Shown: positions 35,968 through 48,192, counted from the stretch's first letter. The stretch is 64,000 nucleotides of DNA from Sipunculus nudus (GCA_026874595.1 CM049319.1:2177501-2241500); one strand, 5' to 3'. A program made the numbers and translations. The notes: generated by a model not told the origin, from the sequence alone.

Positions 35968-37789
35968 CTGTAAAAGAGGAAGAAATATTTCATTTCCGCT
36001 CCAAAAGCTGAAACATTAGGGATCATATTAATAATGTATTTCTATAAAAATTATTTTTGTAAATATTTGTTTAAGGGGTGACCAATCTGCAAGGTGTTTT
36101 ATATATTATCGGACATATTGAATTAAAATGAAGAGAGAGGATTTGGATTGCATTATAAATGATAACGGCTATGTCCCAATCGTATTTACTTCATCTCCTT
36201 GCCCGTTTGAAGTTATGAAAAGGGGCAATGTTTGATATATTATCAAGACTCAGTGCTAGTTATGTCGAAAGATGTCAAATTTTATCATTTTATAGATTTT
36301 AAGTAGATTAAAAAGATTTCGAAATTTTTTGTTAACAGGATATTTCAAAGAGACGCTTTTCACGTAAAAAAATCGATTTGACCTCTGTCTAATCGGGACT
36401 TGGAATTTTAGACCCTAGCACCCGGCAATGGAAAAAAATAAAAAAACATTTCAATAGCTTGTCGTAATTTCAGTGAATGAAGTGTAATAAGAGAGCATGA
36501 TGTAGAGGTTAAATGTACAGCTTACTTGTACGGTATAAATATTATTTTAAGGAAACGGGTTTTACCACATGGTACATACAAGTGATATGGGGCAGCTGAT
36601 ATCACGTGTTTACTGAAATAGATAAATAACACTGAAGGTTTCCAGTAAAGGAACAATATGTGAGGTTATAACTTGAATTAATCACTTGAGTACGGACTCA
36701 ATATCCTTATCGAATTAACCCGTGCATGTTTTCATTACCATTTAACTGCTGTCATCAATATAATTGACTAATTGTATTTCCATTAATAAGTCCGCCCAAA
36801 TTGAAAACACAATTGACAGAAGAAGATGAGACATAACAAAGCAAGTTAGAAATAATTTGAAAATTGTTTTTACATTTTCACCACACACTGCACATCATCA
36901 ATAACCAACATGTGTTTACCTCAAAACATAAAGAAAGATGGTTCAATAAACGGCTTAATCATTTAACCTCCATATAACTGTCACAAATAATTTACCCAGA
37001 TAACAATATCATACTTTGGCCCATTCTTGAGCAATTTATTTTCGTAAACGTCCGGCATTATCCCGATCAAATATTTGAAACACGCTAATTTTAGCTGAAG
37101 AAAGGGCGTGATTTATTTACAGATTATGCCATTAGAGGAAGACGCGGGTTGCATACAGAAAGCCAGGCTCAAGATCAGACATGTTACTCCGTTAGAAAAA
37201 TTAAAAAAAGTTTTCTTCATAATCTGATCTCGGTAACTGTGGAACTGTTTAAAAAGAGAAAATCAGGAACGCACAGCTGAAATGTCTATGTTCCTTAGTG
37301 TGATCTCCCTGAATGTTACACTGTTTTATACTACTCATTTTCCTCCTGTAAGAAGGAATTGTTCAATTGGTATCCCATATTATAAAGCATACATAAAAAA
37401 GATAAAATAAGGTACACGCTGAGACATTTTATACGTCATGGAAGTAATGATGTAGATATCCACATAATAAAGCGTTCATAAATAAGATTTAACCGGCTAC
37501 CAAATAAATATACGAGAAGAGGGTATATTAAATGATGTAATGAGGGTTTCTCTTCTGGGGTTTAGAAAAAAGTGGGGAATTATTAAACTGACGATTGGCA
37601 AAGATGGCTTAAGAATAAATACATAAAAGTCACGTGGTGGTTTTTAGTATTTTGCTAATTTGTTGGCGGTAATACTGCATTTGCTTTTCAGTACCATTTT
37701 GTGTCGGATCATTGAAACAAAGCAGCCCAAGTAAAGTGCCAACGCCTGCTCACAACTTTGTGTATAAGCATTAAAAAAATTAAAGGCAG
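35968..37789. other. Intronic or upstream non-coding DNA
   Basis: AT-rich sequence on the 5' side of the neuropeptide exon (minus strand), presumably intron because the exon starts at a phase-2 acceptor. No further exon is recognised here. Confidence 0.5.
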
Positions 37790-38008
37790 TTGCCAAGATT
37801 CGCTATAATACGAATAGAAATAGGATTCAAGCTCCAGTTTTATATTGTTATTAAAAAAGTAGAGTTTCCAGTTAGAATACTTATAGGTTCAGGTTCTACT
37901 GTTGTTATAATAAATTATAAGAAATTTGGGATTCCGCATTTAGTAAAATATTCAAGGGTTGGCACTTTTAAAACATGTGGCGTGAGACTGACAGCTGATG
38001 CTGAATAA
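37790..38008 (+). pseudogene. Degenerate retroelement aspartic-protease fragment
   Basis: A 72-codon open frame includes FPVRILIGSGSTVVIINYKK. Gypsy-like retroelement proteases have hydrophobic residues, then D-(T/S)-G-(A/S)-x, then more hydrophobics; here the order is kept as ILI-G-SGST-VVII. The catalytic Asp is Gly (GGT where GAT would be expected), so the domain would be inactive. The frame stops soon after, and I see no reverse transcriptase, RNase H or integrase around it. This is an old fragment. The match rests on a short motif, so chance is possible. Confidence 0.33.
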
Positions 38009-38541
38009 GAGAGAACTAAAATACATTGCCTTGAAGCATGGGATGCTGCAATAATGGTATGTAGGATTAAAGACGCCTAAACATGTGAATTCCTCATGAA
38101 ATTAGTAAAACATGACAGGAACTGGGGCACTAGACTAAGCAAAGGTTACCTGACGCAAATTCAGACTAACAGGTTTGTACTTTTCAAGAATTGCGCATGT
38201 GCAAACCGTAAGGAAAGACACAAAGGAAAGGTTGGACCACACACCGACATGATCATCAAACGGTGCACCATGCAGTGCGTTGAATCATTTTGTTTTACAA
38301 GTCGCACCAGAGAACCGTGACCGTGGTCAACAAACAAAGGAGTATCAGTCAAAAACAGATACATAAGTTTACATTATGACTGATGTGACTCAGCATTAAT
38401 GATGAGATTTCATCGAATTCGCCACTTTATTAAGATCGTTCTTGCTATTTTACTGTTCCTTGTTCTACAGTGCTAATGGTAGTTTTGATAACCTACATGT
38501 CCTATGAAATATCTATTTTCACAAAAATCCCAGTCACATTG

Positions 38542-38545
<4 letters not shown>

Positions 38546-38574
<29 letters not shown>
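38546..38574 (+). repeat. (GA)14 microsatellite
   Basis: Uninterrupted GA dinucleotide repeat of about 29 bp. Confidence 0.95.
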
Positions 38575-39852
38575 CAGAAACAGAAACATGGTAGCCACAC
38601 GTTGAATAATCCAGGATATCACTATTTTTGATTAGACATATATAAGCACGTCATCTGTTACAAATATTTACACCTTGTCTAAGGTTGCAAGTGACAGCTT
38701 TTTTATTCCTTTATTTTATTCTGGCTAAAATTACATTTTAATAGGTTAATCACTGATCTGCTTTTAACTGAGATGGTTTTCACATCAACGTTCCAATTTG
38801 CAGGCCACAAGGCTATGTTAAATGTTGTAAGAGACAAAATGGTTGTCATAATTAAAAATAAATAATAATCTCCCAACGACATCTGTAAACAGATATCAGT
38901 AACATGGATCACTGGAACTCAGTGCAACTCTGTCATGGCTGCACGGAAACCTCACTTAGTCAACCGGAAGTAACATATGGGAAACCGGAAGCACACGACT
39001 TTCCCTCCGGCCAGATTATCAATATCATCTATTTACGCTCGGGTGGCATTTATTTACAATACACTCTACTTAATTATTGCCACTCCCCATTTGCATAAAT
39101 GAATGACGCCTCAGTGGACTTCATTCAGACTACAATAACTATTACCGCAGAATTTGTGGGCAGATTTTCCATGGGCGTATTTTCAATGTGAGCACAGTAC
39201 TTCTGAAGTTTGCACTACAAACGATCGGATCAGGAAGAGTGATACAATCCTCTGATTACTTTCCCCCTCCGTGATTAGAGAGTATACCGACCACTCCGAG
39301 CGAGGTCTTAGGCCTCAGTCGTGTATTCACGGCTTGTGATTGACTGGAAGCAAGTTAAAACAACTTAATTCTTGTAATACTGAGCTCAGTGTAGAGAACT
39401 GGAGGATTACCACTAATTCTCTTATAAATCCCTGGTAGTCGGATCGATAAATTGATCATCTGGTCTTTATACGGAAATAAGTATCATCAACCTGCTTTTC
39501 ATGATAATTAAAGTATGATACAAAGAGTTGATCAAGGCGGGAAACATGATAAAATGCACTTTATAATCTTTATAATAGGTGTAAGCCTTCCGTCAATAAC
39601 CGTACCAGAGGTATAAGAAAACTCTGACCTTATTTTTGGAATTAATGTTTAAAATACTTCGAGCGGAGGATTTAAAGTTCAATGTACCAGTGTAACCTCT
39701 ACTCATACTTCTACTACTACTACACGTATACTGAACGATGAGAATGACATGTTGTTACTTCTGGATATTGAACAGGGATAAATTAAAATTGTATACAATA
39801 ATGAATTATCATTAAGCATTTGAAATTTTAACTTGTTCTATGATTCTATGAC

Positions 39853-39870
39853 GGGGGGGAGGGGGGGGGG
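39853..39870 (+). repeat. Interrupted poly(G) tract, 18 bp
   Basis: Seven G, one A, then ten G. It has G-quadruplex potential like the other G tracts. Confidence 0.9.
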
Positions 39871-40204
39871 CTTTATAATCTTTAGGTGTTGACCTGTCGT
39901 TAAGACTTAAGATTCTCCATCTGGGAATTAACCATAATGCCCTTTCATCTGAATGTCTTATCACTTTGTAATGTATTTATGTTATTTTAATAGGCACAGA
40001 CATTTACATCACTATAAGTTCATTTTGACTAAATAAAAAATTAAACCATCCCGGCACACGGAATTTCACCAATTCACCCGTTTTATACGTTGTTATGGTT
40101 GTTTGTAATAACTCAGACTAGCTATGTCTGTTCCATAACAAGACTCCGTGACCAGAGGTTCGAACAGGCGCATGAGAGACAACCTCCAAGGAAGGAGAAG
40201 AAAC

Positions 40205-40450
40205 ATGAAAGAAGAAACACCGGTCAAAAGCTTGGAAAATCTAGATTTGTGAAATTGAGCAGTACGACCACCAGGTGGCGTACGGGCTGTAGTTTTTGAT
40301 CGCGCTTGGTGCAAGTTTATTTTTCACTTGTGTCCAGGAGTAAGCAACCGGTTTCAGAGCGTACTATTGGCAGAAACTTTAACATTTTCAAGAGAAAACA
40401 CCATACATCATGTATATTCAGCATGCCTGATATGTGATAAGGTTACTGAT
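40205..40450 (+). repeat. Dispersed repeat with CTCF-like motif, copy 2
   Basis: Collinear with 21955-22195 in the same orientation ('gaagaaacaccggt', CTCF-like block, 'ggtgcaagtttattttTCACTTGT', 'gtaagcaaccggttt', 'cctgatatgtgat'). The motif CCACCAGGTGGCG (40268-40280) again fits CCASYAGRKGGCR. The region is about 18 kb from copy 1 and about 4.5 kb from the partial copy at 44850. Confidence 0.7.
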
Positions 40451-42619
40451 AGTGTGTCGGTTTACTTACTGTTCGTGAACCACGTCGGCGTCCATCTCGT
40501 TAAGAATTCTCTTCATGAGCTGTAGACCGCTCCTTTTCCTGGCCATGTCGCTCAAGCGTCTACAAAAGCAAGAAAATGATAAAACGCCCGAACAAGATGA
40601 CTCGTACCGCAACTACCGTGCGGTTTTCTATTAGATTATGCCAATAACAGGCTCTATATCAATAGCACTGCAGTGTAGTGTTAATTTGTCTATTTTGTGT
40701 TTGAACTATTGTATTGATTGAAGACGACTGTTGCTGTCTGGGCGGAATTAACTGCCAAACATGAGTATAGTCTTGTCCAAATTTGGCATGTATCGACATT
40801 TGACATATCTCAGCAGAGAGGATACATGCATGCTTAAAGTGATGTATGTATGAAATAACCATTAAGATTCACCGCAACACGTAGTCGCATACTGTATTAT
40901 ACAGAATATAGGCCAATGTTTAAATTATGATTTGCTGTTAGCTTAACTTTGACATAATCCAGTTAAGTTTATTCTGCGTGGACGTTTATTTCTTAAAATT
41001 TACTCAGCCCTAGATTCAAACTTCAAAGGATAAAATTAAGTTTACAAGTCCCTAAATCGTTTGTTTCTTTTATATTTTAGGTACCAAGCATATTCCGGAT
41101 ATTTCCGAGTTGAAAAAATCAGACATCTTTCTGTGACTTTTTTATGACAAGAACTTGGTAAAAAATACGTGAATTAACGTGCTTTTTCAATTATGAAGGA
41201 ACAAGGTGGTCACGTGATATAACTTTCAATATAATATTCTTCGATCGATCCGAGACACTATAAGCTTATACAAAAAGCATATAACACAAGCGCTTAAATT
41301 ATTACTCGTTATTTATTGGGAATTTCAGTCTTTCTCAATATAGACATCGTTGCTTCCTAATTCACTCTCTCGGGTCACAAATGAACATATTATGTTTTCG
41401 TGGCTGCTGGACGCTTTTGTCACAGTGTTGAACTGACCATTCAAAAATCCCTAGCGTGTAGCTAATCATATTACAGACATTCCGATAATAGCTTAACCAA
41501 ATGCAACAAATCCAAAAGCTCATCCATATTTGCGGGCACCTCTCGGCAAGTGATCATAGTTCGATAAGCAATATTTAAAAATTATGTTTTCACACCAGTG
41601 GTTTATATAGGGGAGAGGTTCACGGCAGGAAATAATGAATAACCACGGATTGGTTCAAAGAAAACTTTTTCTTCTCAGCGACAGTACTAAAGAGACTGTT
41701 GGTCCGGGAACTAGAATAAACCGAGACCCGACGATATATAAAAATAACATATATAAGCAGCATGCATGTGTGCTAGACTGTCACATGTATGAACATTAAT
41801 GCAACAAGCATAAGCATGCCAAACGTGCAAAAATCTCTGGTAGACAGGTGCTTGAATAAAAGAAAGGTCCAGAAAAACGGTCTTTTAACCTGTGAAGCCC
41901 TGTCATGTCTTAAAGTATCGTATCTCAAAGTCCGAAGATCTAATCTTCGGCTAATGCAATAAAAATACACATAGAGCTCCATAAGGTTATTTGAAAGGCA
42001 ATCTTGAAATCGGGAATTTTGCTTCATGCCGGGAAGTTTATAAAATACTGAATTTCTCTGGTTTTATCTTCACTAACGTCGTACCAAAATTTATAAAGAA
42101 TTTAGAGTTACGATTTCAAAAGGGCCTGACAAAAACAGTATCGGAGTATATGTAACAGTACATTACTCATGGTACAGAAAAGTTACTGCTGACCGAAGAT
42201 AAAAAAGTGGAGAGAATACATTAAAATATAAGTATACACTTTACGATACTGAAAGTCGTAGTGACACAACGTACTTGATAATTTTGGTAATTCTTTACTC
42301 GTGCTTTCACAACAACAAAAACACATACAAAAAGTGCGATTTCAATAAGAAAAATCCAACTAAAAGTATTGTATTTATAAAACTGATACTTAAATAATAC
42401 AATGAAAACTAATTGAACGTAAATATACAAAACAACATGCATACCGTAAAGGCAAAGACCTTTTCCCTGGAGAAAACGGACTTGAGTTGACAAATCGGTG
42501 AGCATTATCTTTACCCGCAAGTTTCGCTAGATGACACCCATATCCTGAATTTCCCGCCCCGATAGCGCACGAGGGGGACCATCTTTTCCTTCATGTAGAA
42601 ATAACATTAATTATATGAA
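40451..42619. other. AT-rich non-coding DNA, no gene seen
   Basis: No supported exon or repeat. A 99-codon minus frame at 42221-42520 is hydrophobic (FLIEIALFVCVFVVV) but AT-driven and without clear splice context, so it is not called as a signal peptide or membrane protein. Confidence 0.5.
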
Positions 42620-42830
42620 AGGCTTGCGTTCTATCGCGCATAGGGCGTTCTTGCGTGCGGGCTCGGCATGTAATCACGTGTCTGTCTCTTTTGCGGGCAC
42701 TGCGTTTGCGTGCGTTCTGCTTGGCACATGCGTACTTAATTTGCGTACACGCGTGCGAATCTACCATATCAGAATGCGCATCGCTCTTTCGTATGCTTTG
42801 CGTCAGGGCACAAAACAAGGCTTAATTGAC
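42620..42830. promoter_or_regulatory. CpG- and GCGTG-dense patch
   Basis: A roughly 200-bp stretch rich in CpG, with about ten TGCGT/ACGCA words. It includes TTGCGTG at 42651-42657 and 42706-42712, which fit the AhR/ARNT core TNGCGTG, and a CACGCGTG palindrome at 42748-42755. Open frames on both strands are shadows of the low stop density. It could be a promoter or enhancer; no transcript start can be fixed from sequence. Confidence 0.3.
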
Positions 42831-44214
42831 AGGTTGAATACAAACTTTTCCGCGTACATGCGTGTTATGTCAGTATATTAAAGTCTCGTGATGTCTTAAC
42901 GTTTTCTTTATTGCGGGCGTAAATGCATGTTGGTTCGCGAACGGATTACATCATAGTTTTCTTTGTTATGTAACGTAAATATCGCTTTTTTAAGTCTCTG
43001 CTTTTTAAAATTTATTACAAAGGGTCTATACAGACATTTTGTGCAAGTAAAAAATAAGAATAACGTATTTAAAAAGACTGCGCATGCGTCCTAAGTATGC
43101 GTTTGTTGCCAACGAGAATTTATTTTTTACAAATATCTTGAATTTGTGATATAGGAGATTTTTTTAATCAAACACAATTTCTGTCATAATCGCTCCATTT
43201 ACGATTTACATTGAGGAAATTATCTCAGCTTCCCTTTCCGTTTGGAAGACATTCTTTTTTAAACTCGGACCAGTACACGATGATGGTTGCGAACGGGCCA
43301 GTGTTGAATCTTATATTTCCGCGGGTTCTTATTGCTTCTAACAACTCATTCCAATTATTCAGTGAGGCCTTTTACATAATGTACCATGGGAATCGAGAGA
43401 ATGCCATTTTGCCTACAACGCCAGGACGTGATATCCATCATGCCTGCCTTCTTGAATTGCCTACGAAACTAAATCTGTGCTACGAACATCTTATAATTGA
43501 TCAACTTTCCCCACCGGTTATGCACTTTTTCACCTGTGCAATTACTGGAAGAAATCCATGACCAAAAGCAACATAAATCCTCACCAGCACCCACTGATAA
43601 ATTAATTATATTATTTTAATCAGATATATTGCCCGCAAATGATTAGAGCTATAGCTATTTTAATGTGTCCCATGATTGCTTAACAAAGAGAAACGAAAAG
43701 GTCTCATTACAATGCCTTTAAAGGGACATAATCAGGAGCAATACTATGCCTATTCTTTCACATTATCAGTTCAGTTTTGCTTTATACAAACGTTTCTCAG
43801 CAAAACCATCCCAGCACACAGTCTCAGTACCTCGCACACATCTGTTTATCACTTTGTTATGGCTCTGCGTGTAGGTAAACACAGTACATGTGTGTCTGTT
43901 CACCATAACATGGCCACGTGACTGGAGGTCCCAATATGAACCTTGACACAAATGTGCTACCCGCCCAGTGTATGTCAAATGGAATTTCATAAATTAATGA
44001 AATAATTTAAGGTAAACGTAAATTATGCGGTGCATTAACAGGTCAGTTTATATTAAATTGGAATATCAGATCGTAAAGTGTAGTTGGAGATACGGAGTAA
44101 ATAATATTTGGTAAAGTTGTCAGCTGTTGTTCTCATCCTGTTTGTTTACATCCGTGCCGATGACGCTAGTGGATTATTCAATAGTATTTTGTTTATTATG
44201 TAAGTAAATGGACT
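42831..44214. other. Non-coding DNA, no supported gene
   Basis: Includes an NRF-1-like TGCGCATGCG (43079-43088) and a 116-codon plus frame (43211-43561) of ordinary composition with no recognisable domain. I leave that frame uncalled. Confidence 0.45.
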
Positions 44215-44765
44215 TACTGTACCATGATTTATTATAATTAGATGACAGAAAGTTCTAGAGAATTCAGGCAATGTGTAATTTCCAATAGGTAAATTCTAGA
44301 AATCCCGTAGGTGCTAGTCTAGACAAGAAACGACTTGATTATTCTAGAGACTTCTAGAAGTTTCGGTTACCCAGGTTTAAATAAGGCGATGTCAAGGCCG
44401 GTCAGGGAAGAGACGTGAATGTTTGGAAGTTAGCGTCAACTGGTGACGGGTCGTTTTATATCAACGACGAATTAGTTGAACGCTGAGCGGGGTGTGTTAT
44501 AAATTCCACGAGGACATTATTAGTCCTGGAGAGCATATAGATAGTTGCGGCCGATCAGGGCGTTAGGAGATATACGTGATTAGTATTTGTTTAAGACGTT
44601 GTTATTGTGAGATTGGAGCCAGTCAACGGCGACGGTGGCCAATTGTTGGATGTTACCGGAATAAACCGTGTTCTTCAGTTCAGACAACGAATGGTATTTT
44701 TTTGGACTTTTCAGTGTGAAAGAACTCGGGAATATAAGTCCGCTGCGTGTGTGGTGTGACAAACC
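44215..44765 (+). mobile_element. LTR-like segment (possible solo LTR) with HSE-like motifs
   Basis: The order resembles an LTR. Clustered GAA/TTC pentamer motifs come first (cagaaagttctagagaattc near 44245-44264, TTCTAGAA at 44294-44301, TTCTAGAGAC TTCTAGAAG at 44343-44360). A TATA-like TTTAAATAAGG follows near 44377, then about 280 bp of less AT-rich sequence, a polyadenylation signal AATAAA (44660-44665), and an end near TGTGACA (44755-44761). No primer-binding site, internal domain, second LTR or target-site duplication could be fixed, so boundaries are approximate. A host promoter is the alternative. Confidence 0.35.
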
Positions 44766-44849
44766 TCATCACGCGATGTTTTAGCCAGCGGGAACATGTA
44801 TTACATTTGTTTGCCAAGTCAGTCGAGACATCTCCTGATTGACACGTGT

Positions 44850-45010
44850 TATGGCTCCGCGATGCACACGGCCCCATGCGCTGTGTTTATGTTGACGCCT
44901 GTGATCGTGCCCGATACACTGTTTTTAACACTCGTTTACAGGAGTAAGCGAACGGTTTCAAGGCAATATTTTGGCAGGTACAAATTTATTTTAAAGGGAA
45001 GAAGCTATCT
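44850..45010 (+). repeat. Dispersed repeat, partial copy 3 (no CTCF-like motif)
   Basis: It shares 'tgatcgtgccc.ata', 'ttt..cactcgtttacaggagtaagcgaacggtttca' and 'attttggcag' with 40300-40380 and the matching part of 21955-22195. The portion carrying the CTCF-like motif is absent or diverged beyond recognition. It lies directly after the LTR-like segment. Confidence 0.5.
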
Positions 45011-46037
45011 TTTGTGTTAATTCAACATGTTTTTTGGGAGATTGGGCCCCTTTAAACCGGTGAATCGTTCAACTGGTTCTGGTAAAATTACCCGAGAATG
45101 CGAGCTTCATTTTGACATATTTTATGCTATTTTTATCAACTCAATGAACAATTATAGAGATTTTCTTGACTTTGATGCGGAGAAATGAAAACATGGCATT
45201 TGTTGGACATGTTGTCTGCAGCAAAAACGTGTATATCGTTGTCCCATGTGGCTCTGTGTCCTTCAGCGCAATGAAAGGCTTTTTTTACCCATGTTTTTCT
45301 GTGAAATCTGAAAACGTCATTTGACTTTCCAAGCTGTTGCTGATAAAGGTTTGTTATTTGATAAAAGATTTCTTTCAACACTACTCGTACATGCAACGCA
45401 AAGGTTTAAAACCGCTGCTATCTTTTCTCCACTGGCAATTTGGCGGAAGGATTTCGTACAGTAACGATGATGCAGCGGTTTGATGATTACCCATAATGAA
45501 GCTAATGACACAGATTGATGCACCCGAATAATCCTAAACCACCCAAGTCATTAACAATAATGAACAATTATTGAAAGAATTTAAATAGAAAATGACATAT
45601 TATGGACATGCCAGTATTGTGTTATATGTAACCCTAGATACGGTTACAATTAAAAATCGTGTATTTCTAAACGCATGACCGCTTTTTCCTTTGAGAATAA
45701 GGGTGTGGATGCACTTTTGACGGTCACCACTACCTGACGACCTCTCATTACTGAGTACGCTGTAACAGCCTGACGAGGCCTCTGGGCAGCGTATCGATAC
45801 CCAGAGTGAACAAAGAAAACAATTAAACCCGCCAGTGATCCCCATGCGTCGGTTTTTCTTTACCTGAGAAGATTATACCCTAAAGCGATCATCTTCATTT
45901 GTATGATAAACTCATATATATACTGTGCCAATCACATATATACCATTAAAGTGCATCTACATATATATTAAAGTACTTGGTTTAATGTGCTAAAAGCGTG
46001 CAAGTGCAGTGCAAAACGCGCTATTTATAAATAACTA
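45011..46037. other. Non-coding DNA, no gene seen
   Basis: No supported feature. Frames of 60-90 codons on the minus strand lack domains and splice context. Confidence 0.55.
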
Positions 46038-46169
46038 AAAAGAAAGCGGAAGTGACGTGGCAACCAGAAAAAGTCTCTTCCGCAGGCCATGACGTTATAT
46101 GCGCGACAGCGACGCCTTGGTCTACAGAAGAGACTTTTCATGTGCACATTGTCAACTTCCGCTCTCTTT
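46038..46169. mobile_element. Palindromic MITE-like element, 132 bp
   Basis: Imperfect inverted repeats of about 43 bp bracket a central segment of about 45 bp. The left arm runs 'aaagaaagcggaagt' to 'aaaagtctcttc'; the reverse complement of the right arm runs 'aaagagagcggaagtt' to 'aaaagtctcttc'. Arms match well at both ends and poorly in the middle. Size and structure fit a miniature inverted-repeat element or fold-back repeat. No clear target-site duplication is seen. Confidence 0.55.
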
Positions 46170-46184
46170 AAAAAAGGAAAGGTG

Positions 46185-46211
46185 TGACGTCATCAATGGT
46201 TGGTGACGTCA
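46185..46211. promoter_or_regulatory. Pair of perfect cAMP-response elements
   Basis: Two perfect TGACGTCA palindromes at 46185-46192 and 46204-46211, 19 bp start to start, with half-sites TGACG nearby (46053, 46090). This octamer is the known CREB/ATF binding site. Only two other perfect copies were noticed in the window (4378, about 24992), so a close pair is notable. Confidence 0.4.
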
Positions 46212-48192
46212 TGAGGTGGTGCATCCGTGGGTGACGAGGCAGGGTGATGTAACTCTGTAACCATACCTAGAGAGCTCTGAATTGTTAGCTGCGACCGCGC
46301 TGCGCTTTTTACCAGGCCCATGGCCGCCTATGAGCCAATCTCTCCACATCATTTTATTATTTACTAGTTGCGCCGTGCAATGTTGACTCAGCCCTCCACC
46401 CACCATACAGCTACGCTTCCTGAGCGGGAAGAACCATAGTGCAACAAGGCAAAGAGGACATTCATATGTACAGGCAAGGTAGTGTCAGTAAAACTCCAAT
46501 GATATACATTCGTACATACTTCAAACATATACAAGTATAGTAGAGAGATGAAGTACAAATACTCATTACATAGATATGTATATATCACTGCAATAAGATA
46601 CCAAGGTTCACTGAAAGAAACAAACACAAGAACAAGATGCATTATGGGCATTTACAGGACGTCACAATGAGTAAAGTTCTATGGTACCGTAACACATGCG
46701 GTACTTAAAATCCTGATATTTATTATTGACGATAATACATCCGGTACCCATCAGCGCCACCTTGTGCTCGTGAAGTGTATGAACGATTAACCATCATTTT
46801 TTCCTTCTTATCAGTTACGCTTTTGCTTATTTACCCTAACTCTTCATGACAATTCTCAGCATGAATCTTTTCGTTTTCTTTGCAGAAATTTTTAGTTACG
46901 AAACTTGTTTGGGTCTTAACATGTTCACAAAACCCACACTTGAAGGCGCTGATGCATATTTGAGGTAATACCGTAAATATAAAAAAATATAGTACATCTG
47001 AACAAAAGGGGATCTGTTCATGCTTGAATGGCTTATTTCTAGACATATACTCTGCTTCAAAACATGATGTGTAAGACAACGTGTATAAAAGTGAATGAAC
47101 ATAACAAGGAAATAATAACAAAATATAACAACTCAGGATAATTTATATATATTTATATTTATTGTATTTGAAATCATTATTTTAAGAGACTTGTTGAGAT
47201 CAGACTGGTATTCATGATAATTATCACTGGATTCAGGATTATAATGGGCAATGTGTTACGTAACTGAGAGTTTAGCCAGAAACGTGTTTTAACTACTGAA
47301 TTATAAATGTATAACTGTAATGTAAAAACTCTTTTTGGTTACCTAACAGAACCAAAGCTTTTTCGTGTGGTATCAGTGAAACCTTGCCGATTTTATTCAG
47401 CCTTTAGTTATTGATTTGATAAATATATAAACGATGAGAAACTGGATCTGGTGACATTTTTCTTTTTTGATATCTAAAGTTAAAAAAAAAAAACTGTGAA
47501 TGTCATACAAGTTTAATCAGTTGTAGCATAAAGGGAGTACATCTACCCTGGCGCTACTATAATATGCTTTATTTATTTTATTTCTGATGGATGACGGTTA
47601 AGAAATTTTTCAGGGACGGCGATAATACGAAACAAACTCTGTCATTTGCTATTTAACTGTATGATTGAGGAGGGAGAATTAAGTAGGTTTCCATATATAT
47701 TGCATGACAGACCAACGGTTAAAGTATGCTACTAGTATCTCTGTTTTAACACACTTTCAGTGTGAAAATATATGGAATATCTTTTTTGTTTTAATATGAA
47801 ATGTCATGGACCGTACTAGGTGTGGTAATTATGTGGAACTCATTTTGTGCAAACGAATTCAGTTTGAATTAAAAAGTACTTTTTATTTAAACTATTTTAA
47901 GACATAAGTACAAAATTAAAGTACATATCCGTATGATAAATCAATACCACTACCAGAAATAAACTGTATATTTTTATTTATTCATTACATAAAAAAAATG
48001 TTGATTGTCATTTAGAACAGAGCCTTTCGGAAGATAGATTTGAACTATTCGTTTGTCTTTCTTTAACGATAACCCTTGTATGTGTAATGTCACTGAATTA
48101 AATATGAGCACTAAAGATTAAAAAAGATAATCTTGAAAAACTCAGTGATGATTGATACTGAAGGTTAGATAATCATACCCTACCCGTTTTAG
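46212..48192. other. AT-rich non-coding DNA, no gene seen
   Basis: No supported exon. A partial CTCF-like word on the minus strand (CACAAGGTGGCGC, about 46755-46768) is the only motif noted. Minus-strand frames of 87-96 codons are AT-driven. Confidence 0.5.

Larger units (their letters stand above)
38009..40204. other. Non-coding DNA with GA microsatellite and G-rich run
   Basis: No supported gene. It contains (GA)n at 38546-38574 and the interrupted G-run at 39853-39870. A complex, less AT-rich stretch around 39110-39560 could be regulatory but has no firm feature. Confidence 0.5.

Noticed and set aside
42221-42520. Hydrophobic minus-strand frame as the signal-peptide exon of the neuropeptide gene
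   Set aside because: Hydrophobicity follows from AT-rich codons. No good Met start, cleavage site or phase-2 donor was found to join it to the exon at 35967.
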